From contig JASANE010000453.1 of assembly GCA_030248225.1 (NCBI GenBank), forward strand, positions 1 through 64,000: a stretch of DNA of 64,000 bases. Direction: 5' to 3'. Position 1 is the first letter of the stretch, and each line of letters starts with the position of its first letter. Origin of the DNA: Trileptium ribeirensis (lineage: Eukaryota > Nematoda > Enoplea > Enoplida > Thoracostomopsidae). The notes beneath the pieces were generated by a model. That model saw only the letters and a program-made list of their open reading frames with translations, did not search any database and had not been told where the DNA came from. A program made the translations under genes and the position numbers. Of this stretch, positions 58,489-64,000 are shown in pieces.

Positions 58489-59059
58489 CTGTAGCCTATA
58501 TAACCGAACCATCGTATTCAGCGTGCCAAAAAAGTTATAACTAGACATTCTTGATGCCCTGTTCGCAATCTGCTTAGGACAGATTATTATATTCTAGAAA
58601 TCGGGTTCATTCGCCCTAAACCGATTGAAAAAATATGGAAAACTATGAAATACACGGGCTGTAGTACTGCATTACAACAAAATCATTGTATTCTGTGTTC
58701 AGAGAAACCGATATAGACTATTCTTGATACGCTGCACGCAATACATAGCCAGATGAAAACACGCTACATTTTGGAAATCGCTTTTGTCGACCTTAAAATA
58801 ATTGCAACTACATGAAACGATATAATTGTCAAGTTGTACTCTTGATTGCAAAGTCTTCTTATCCAGTGAGTTTGATAACCACTCGACTCTACAATAGACA
58901 CTCGTTATTAGGTAAAATCATGCAATAACACGGCGGAATTAAAAATATATCAACATTTCTGACAGATGGTAGACGAACCATGTTCGGGCCCACAACCGCC
59001 CAGACAGTGATCCCACAAAAAAGTGGTTGTCAGCAATTCGAATACAACTAAAAGGCACG

Positions 59060-59430
59060 TAACATAGTCATCACTTTTTCTATCGAACAAAAAGTTTATC
59101 GAAATCCGTCCACCGGAAGATGAGTTAAGAATGACAAAAATATTTCACATTTTCCACCTACAGTACTCGTCAGAAATGAGTGCTGTTCGTTCGATGGCAC
59201 TCGATAAATTCGAAATTTTGTTCAAAACTTGTTCGAAATTTTGGCGCACTTTTTTAAATTTTTTTCGTAAGGTGTTCGAAAACCGTTCGAGAATAAATAA
59301 ATTTTGTTCGATTTCTGTTCGATGTCCGTTCGTTCGAAATGAGACACTCGTTTCTGGCGAGTACTGTAGTGCTCTCAGTGGAAACTCCGCTATTTTCGTT
59401 CGCTCCGTTTCTTTCTTCAGTGCGAGCTAG
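59060..59430 (-). mobile_element. TIR element family H fragment, split by a MITE
   Basis: 59060-59160 and 59367-59430 are two parts of one minus-strand copy: TCTATCGAACAAAAAGTTTA then TCGAAATCCGTCC, and TGCTCTCAGTGGAAACTCCG then GCTCCGTTTC. The MITE at 59161-59366 interrupts it. Confidence 0.75.
59159..59368. mobile_element. Mariner-like MITE family A, complete, with TA duplication
   Basis: The element is 59161-59366 (206 bp). The ends CAGTACTCGTCAGAAATGAG and CTCGTTTCTGGCGAGTACTG are inverted repeats with three mismatches. It is flanked by TA on both sides (59159-59160 and 59367-59368). The uninterrupted relative at 55498-55503 reads CCACCTAGCACCC where this site reads CCACC-TA-element-TA-GTGCTC, so the TA was duplicated on insertion. 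This places it with Tc1/mariner-type targets. No coding sequence. Confidence 0.88.
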
Positions 59431-59608
59431 CCCCTGTAAAACTTATTACAAAATATATTTTTCCCGTGGCCAAGGTGCGAACGAGGTACTAGCAGCGGCG
59501 GTCAATTGTGGCGAGTACAGTAATATATGTAATATTATTTTTAGTTATTTTAACTATGTATAATGTATTCTGTATGAATAGAAATTATCATTAAACACTT
59601 TATTTCAG

Positions 59609-59758
59609 ATATCGAATTTGCAGATGGCTGTTGTTCATTCGAAAGATTTAAAAGATGAACATCATGAGCTGCAAAAAGTCCTCGGCGACTACATTGTTAA
59701 AATCGATCAACAATGCTCGTGCCATGGCGTCATTGCTAAAAGCATGCTTGAAATGAAG
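59609..59758 (+). CDS. MAP3K4: MAP3K4 exon 17 (last in window)
   Basis: It has 50 codons, phase 0 at both ends. ISNLQMAVVHSKDLKDEHHE is a helical stretch, and CSCHGVIAKSMLEMK aligns with human TSSQPVIAKALQQLK. The acceptor is TTTATTTCAG and the donor GTACCA. It follows a 12.7-kb intron filled with transposons. No later exon is visible before 64000, so the C-terminal regulatory part and the whole kinase domain must lie further right. Confidence 0.82.
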
Positions 59759-60791
59759 GTACCACATACATTGTTGTATGTACTGGTGTTGATGTAAGAT
59801 TTTCTATTTTAATTTCCAAAGCAACAATGCAACGGATGCAATTGCATCAAATTGCATACGTCCGCATCTAAGCTTGCTTTTTGTCCGCGGCTGTACATAA
59901 TAAGATTTTGGCCGCCATAGTCTCACACTTCGTTTATCTTAGATGGCAACTTCATTATAGTGGCTAACCGAATCACCGACAGAACGTTGTCAATATGATA
60001 TAACAGTTAGTTTGTTTCGGACTCCGAATAAAAAAACAAGAATCAGAATCGTGATTTAAAGCCCTGGTTGTACGCATTTACGTAAATATACGTACAATGT
60101 GCGTATATAATACTTTTTATACCAAAACGTGTACGGGAGTCTACATACCGCTGGAGGGGCATGCCCTTGCAAGTCTTCCACCAGAAATGTGCGAAGCTTT
60201 GTAAAATAAAATATGCGTCCTAAAAGGCACAAGGAATTCAGGTGTACAGTGAAATAGTTGTTGCTGACGGCTAGTGAACGTAGGATTATGCTTTTAGACT
60301 CCAAGTAAAAACTTTACTTAACCCAAGATTTTTTCGCGATGTTGGAGTTGTTGCTACAATTTCTCTCAGAAGTGATTAGCGGGTTTCGAACGAACATCCT
60401 TCAAGCGAACTTCAAAGACTTATTTATTAATAACAAAATTTTCGAACCCATTTCTCGAGCAATATTGCCATTGTTATTATATTAAGAGTTTTTATATATA
60501 TAATCATTTAGATTAGATGGCAAACATATTCGAAGATATTTTCCAACGAACATTGAACATGTCTGTAATGCAGATATAGCAAACAGCAGCCATTTCTAGC
60601 TGGGACTGCATTGTAAATACAAACTACTGTGGTTGAGCAAGGATAATTTTTATTATGTAATACAATATACATATGTAGTCCCTAATTTTCCCAATATTTG
60701 CTAATTTTTCCTTTCTTTTTTTACAAAAACTGCTTAATTTATCAAATGTCCCACTCGGGGGCCCCAACCCCCTCTGAGCACATATAGTGTT
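59759..60791. other. Intron after exon 17, mostly unrecognised
   Basis: 59820-59860 has a short ATGCAATTGCATCAAATTGC palindromic patch. 60380-60600 has CGAACGAACATCC and CAGCCATTTCTAGCTGGGAC, faintly like MITE family A arms. No exon. Confidence 0.4.
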
Positions 60792-61084
60792 GACCTGTCT
60801 ACAACCGTCCGATACGTGGAGGGGCATGTTCATTCGCGGGCGATATTTGAAAGTGGGGAGATGAATTTTACTTAAAATTGCTAAATATTTCCATGTATTA
60901 AAAAATAGAGGCAATTAATGTTTAAAACATTTTGCATACAAGAAACATAAATATATAGACTATAAATTTTTAATTAAACAGGGCGGTTTTGGTAAACCTG
61001 AGAGGGGCGGTCATAAAGGAAATCTCACGAACTTGGGCGATTTGGAAAATGGGGTCCCACTTCCTACTGTGAACAGGCCAGTTG
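60792..61084 (-). mobile_element. MITE family D, inverted copy
   Basis: TGACCTGTCTACAACCGTCC then GGGGCATGTTCATTCGCGG at the left, and GATTTGGAAAATGGGGTCCC then TACTGTGAACAGGCCAG at the right, are the reverse complement of 34199-34556. Confidence 0.65.
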
Positions 61085-61352
61085 TATTATAACTGCTGAA
61101 AAAATGTGATCACACCGATGATTAAAATTAAAAGTAGTTTTAATTTGACGTGTTAAAACCGATTGGTTTCTGATTTTCTCATTTAAAAAAAGAGTCATTT
61201 CAAAATAGCCAAACCCTTATGAGCTTGGCCAAATTAATTTGGGGGCCAAAAATATAGATTTCAAATTGAGCGCTGTGGACTATCGTAGGATTTAGTTTAT
61301 ACTGGCATTATCTCTTGTGAAATGAACTATGTTTGTTCTGTGGGTCTTTTTT

Positions 61353-61445
61353 GAAACGTAGCGAGCGGAGTCCTACTTTTGAAACGGATCGAGCGGAGTC
61401 CTACTTTTGAAACGGATCGAGCGGAGTCCTACTTTTTAAACGGAG
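61353..61445 (+). repeat. 28-bp tandem repeat made of the family H terminus
   Basis: GAAACGGATCGAGCGGAGTC then CTACTTTT occurs at 61353 (GTAGCGAG variant), 61381 and 61409, and partially at 61438. The unit is the terminal inverted repeat of family H. Confidence 0.85.
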
Positions 61446-62034
61446 AGAGTCTATTTTCCACTGAGGGCGTAGGGCGCAAAATCGTGGAAAATTTTGTTTC
61501 GTCTCCGTCACGTTTAACTCATCTTAGGATGGACGGATTTCGACAAATTTTTTGTTCGATAGGAAAAGTGAGGCCGATGTATTCTTTATGCATGAGTAAA
61601 CTTACGCTGCGTCCCCTGCCATCCTCTTTTGCAATGAGTGTTTTGTTTCCTAACTCCGTTTTGTATATAATGTCAAAAGATGATGGTAGGGGACGCAGCG
61701 TAAGGTTACTCATGCATAAACAATACATCGGCCTCACTTTTCCTATCGAAAGAAAATTGTCGAAATCTGCCCATCCTAAGATGAGCTAAACGTGACGGAA
61801 ACAGGCGAAATAAAATTTTCCACTGAGAACGTAGGGCACAAAATCGTGAAAAAGTTTGTTTCGTCTGTTTCCGTCACGTTTAACTCATCTTAGGATGGAC
61901 GGATTTCGACAAATTTTTTGTTTAATAGGAAAAGTGAGGCCGATGTATTCTTTATGCTTTAAACTTACGCTGCATCCCCTGCCATCCTCTTTTGACATTT
62001 GTACAAAACGGAGTTAGGAAAAAACACTCATTGC
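61446..62034. repeat. Fold-back structure in family H: arm, spacer, inverted arm, arm, inverted spacer
   Basis: Arm A at 61467-61630 (AAATCGTGGAAAATTTTGTT ... GCGTCCCCTGCCATCCTCTT). Spacer S at 61631-61674. Inverted arm at 61675-61838. Arm A again at 61840-61993, followed by S in inverted orientation (61994-62034, GACATTTGTACAAAACGGAG ... CTCATTGC). The two overlapping open frames on opposite strands at 61379-61789 are by-products of the palindrome. Confidence 0.8.
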
Positions 62035-62429
62035 AAAAGCGAATTTCAAAATCAAAAATTTCGCGAACGCAGAGCGACTGATTGCAAAAAGGGGTAATTT
62101 CTGTTCGCTAACACACTGCAACTATTTGCTGTTTGGCAACGAATTTGTTTCACTACACATAACACGGCAACTAGCATGATTCCGCAGTGTTTTGTTACGT
62201 TAACACATTGTTTTCGCTTTATTAATGGTAATGCCTGTAGTTCGCGGACATTACATGTGATGTGTAGCTTTTAAAACACTAAAAGGTGGAATTTTCGTTG
62301 GGTGATATAATAAGAAATTTTGCACTTCAAGCATCAAACGGTCACAAATCGGTTACGTAATGGTTTAGAAGTAAACGTTGATAGTACAAGCGTTTGTTTA
62401 TTAATGTTTCGGATGTGTTGCCCAATCGC
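62035..62429. other. Unrecognised insertion within family H
   Basis: This 395-base segment separates the fold-back from the rest of the family H body (62430 on). It starts AAAAGCGAATTTC. Nothing recognised inside. Confidence 0.4.
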
Positions 62430-63433
62430 TAATGAGAGAAGGGAATGGTAGGGGATGCACCGTAAGTTTACCCATGCATTAGTTGAACACGAGCAGCTCC
62501 GACTCCATGTTCATGGTCAAACTGGCATACATGTACCAGTCTCATATCTCGTGACACAGGCTTCGCATCGAATGACCTTTCAGAATCAGCTCATCGAGAT
62601 ATACAACTTTGCTGACTACGACCTTTTGTTGGGACAATTCCCTGTGCCGCTGTGGGCCCAAATATGTTTCGTTGACCCTTTGGCCAGAAATAGGGATTTT
62701 TCAAATGTCGCCGTGATATTGCTTGTTGTTGCCTTACAATGAGGTTATCATTAGGTTATCAAACACCCTTAATACTATGGTTTTGCTATCTAGAGTCCAA
62801 TTTGACTATATTCTAACGTTTCATGAGATTTTAAGGATTTTACGGTCGACGAAGCCGATTTCCAAAGTGTGTTTTCATTATTCTGACTATGTATTGCTTA
62901 GAGGGCATCAAGAATGGTCTATATTAGGTATTTCTGAAGACTGAAAATAATGATTTGGTTATCATTAGTCCAGCATGCCTATTTCAAACTTTTTCATGGG
63001 TTTTCAATGGGTTTATGCGGCAACTACCGTAAGATGGTTGCAGTGAGACGGTAAAAATATATGGTAGAATCAATTCCGGCGTTGAATCAATTCTAGACAG
63101 AATCAGTTCTGCTAGAAATGACGCCACATTTAATTAAATTGAATAGAATTTGTCGTGTTTTTTTGTATAATTAATTATTCTAAAGTTCATTTAAGGTCAT
63201 TGCACTGTTAAAAATGCTGAATTCTAGAATATTTTGATTTAACATAGATTTATTTAGATACATTCGATTCTAGTAAAATGAGCGGTAGACTAAAATATAA
63301 ACAGATTCTATTGTAGTGGTCTTTTTATCGTTTACGTGCACGCATCTTACAGTATTTGCTGCATTACGGTCAATGAGCCTGTTTTCTAGAATATAGTCTG
63401 TCTTCTGTTATTTCGTTACGTATTGCCTACAGG
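62430..63433 (+). mobile_element. TIR element family H, body of copy 4
   Basis: CGAGCAGCTCCGACTCCATG, ACATGTACCAGTCTCATATC then TCGTGACACAGGCTTCGCAT, and GAGGGCATCAAGAATGGTCT align with copies at 28229, 31258 and 37261. The terminus is not found; the copy fades near TTTCGTTACGTATTGCCTAC. Part of 63000-63330 does not match and may be another insertion. Confidence 0.6.
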
Positions 63434-63664
63434 CAAGATTTTTTTGGGTCCACAGGTGGGTCCGTACCCAAATATTTTTACGTGGACCCCAAGAAAATTT
63501 TGCTGGACCCAGGGCAGTTTCGGCTTCGGAGACAGGGTCTGTTAATAAATTCTGTTACAAACTGCAGGCTTTCAGCCATTTGTACTTACATCAGTATATA
63601 GTTGCTTGCTGCTGGTTTCACGGGTGGCCTTTATCGTTTATCCTGCTTGGGACAGGCAGAGAAT
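63434..63664 (+). repeat. Dispersed repeat J, interrupted copy
   Basis: Reverse complement of 25391-25617 (see there). It ends at GGGACAGGCAGAGAAT, where the MITE begins. Confidence 0.75.
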
Positions 63665-63897
63665 TACAGTACCCGCCAAAAATGACTGTCGCTCGCTCGC
63701 GACTCGCTCGACACTCGCTCGCGACTCGCTCGAGACTCGCTCGCGACTCGCTCGAAATAAATTTGTTCTAAAAATAGAATTTTCTATTAATTTAAATAGT
63801 TGCGAAATCTCGAGCGAGCCACTCGCTCGAGACTCGCTCGCGACTCGCTCGAACTCGCTCGCTCGAAATGCGACGGTCATTTTTGGCGAGTACTGTA
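63665..63897. mobile_element. CTCG-rich hairpin MITE of family A (229 bp)
   Basis: The element is 63667-63895, flanked by TA on both sides. The ends CAGTACCCGCCAAAAATGAC and GTCATTTTTGGCGAGTACTG are inverted. Both arms carry tandem 10/20-base units of the type GACTCGCTCGCGACTCGCTC, so nearly the whole element except an AT-rich centre (63757-63800) can fold into one hairpin. No coding capacity; open frames in several phases come from the repeat. Confidence 0.88.
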
Positions 63898-64000
63898 TAT
63901 ATTTGTAATGCATGAGTAAACGTAAGCTGCGCCCCTTACAATCCTCTTTTGACAAAAGCGATTGCCATTCAGATGTTCACTGAACACAAATTTCAATTTT

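Larger units (their letters stand above)
3962..59758 (+). other. MAP3K4: MAP3K4 (MEKK4/MTK1) ortholog, partial gene with 17 exons
   Basis: MAP3K4 is a cytosolic Ser/Thr kinase that phosphorylates MKK3/6 and MKK4/7 and so switches on p38 and JNK under stress; in vertebrates GADD45 proteins activate it through its N-terminus. The 17 exons total 3669 nt, exactly 1223 codons, and every junction keeps frame. Blocks collinear with the human protein run from the QAWHAGRTIND region to the VIAKALQQLK region. The GADD45-binding segment lies before exon 1 and the kinase domain after exon 17, both outside the window. The largest introns are 46894-59608 (12.7 kb), 37216-43820 (6.6 kb), 15372-20702 (5.3 kb) and 30602-35831 (5.2 kb). 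Acceptors are mostly TAG. No promoter or polyadenylation site of this gene is in the window. The identification is confident; exon edges were set by eye. Confidence 0.9.

Noticed and set aside
61379..61789. 136-codon open frame with a near-matching frame on the opposite strand.
   Set aside because: Both come from the palindromic family H arms; the similarity between strands is a result of the inverted repeat.
63690..63850. Regular CTCGCTCGCGACTCG units as a CRISPR-like array.
   Set aside because: There are no unique spacers; the units are contiguous, in mirrored arms of a MITE with TA target duplication, in a eukaryotic genome.

Overview
This is a window from an animal (metazoan) nuclear genome, AT-rich and full of transposon debris. 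It contains no prokaryotic-style operons and no intact short genes. Nearly all real host coding sequence belongs to one large gene on the + strand. I recognise it as an ortholog of MAP3K4 (MEKK4/MTK1; Mekk1 in flies), a stress-activated MAP kinase kinase kinase. I assembled 17 exons between 3962 and 59758 (one of them tentative). They join in a single open frame of 1223 codons, with splice phases agreeing at every junction. The gene is open at both ends. The segment upstream of the AWQCGRELN block lies left of the window, and the C-terminal protein kinase domain lies to the right of it. Identification rests on collinear matches, remembered rather than computed, to human MAP3K4 through its N-terminal regulatory half. 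The divergence from the vertebrate protein and the transposon types suggest an invertebrate; I cannot name the phylum. Thirteen of the 17 acceptors used are TAG, three are CAG and one is AAG. Donors are GTA (13) or GTT (4), with no GTG.

Layout. 1-1900: 3' half of a broken LINE (RT, RNase H, zinc knuckle). 2200-3450: minisatellite and AAAAT repeats. 3962-15371: exons 1-6, with a RT fossil (8374-8890), a 1.6 kb terminal-inverted-repeat element with C-rich arrays (9366-10987) and a 285-bp tandem duplication (13496-14065). 16560-18359: a hAT-type element with a perfect 8-bp target duplication. 20703-37215: exons 7-14 among MITEs and several repeat families. 37216-46727: exons 15-16, a second hAT element with an 8-bp duplication (42396-43546) and other repeats. 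46894-59608: a 12.7-kb intron that holds a second copy of the C-rich element, an unrecognised coding-like minus-strand fragment, a broken Ty3/gypsy retrotransposon, a 221-bp tandem duplication and a broken ZMYM1-like hAT transposase. 59609-59758: exon 17. 59759-64000: repeats, including a fold-back structure with an inverted spacer and a CTCG-rich hairpin MITE.

The exons encode the non-catalytic regulatory part of a kinase that, in animals, relays stress signals to the p38 and JNK pathways. The rest is intron. It is built mostly from non-autonomous DNA transposons, some nested in each other. The nesting lets target-site duplications, and so superfamily, be read directly. Two exons have a MITE end within about 15 bases of the 3' splice site.

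Limits: exon calls were made by eye from frame, splice sites and remembered homology. Repeat boundaries are approximate unless target duplications are given. No database search was possible.
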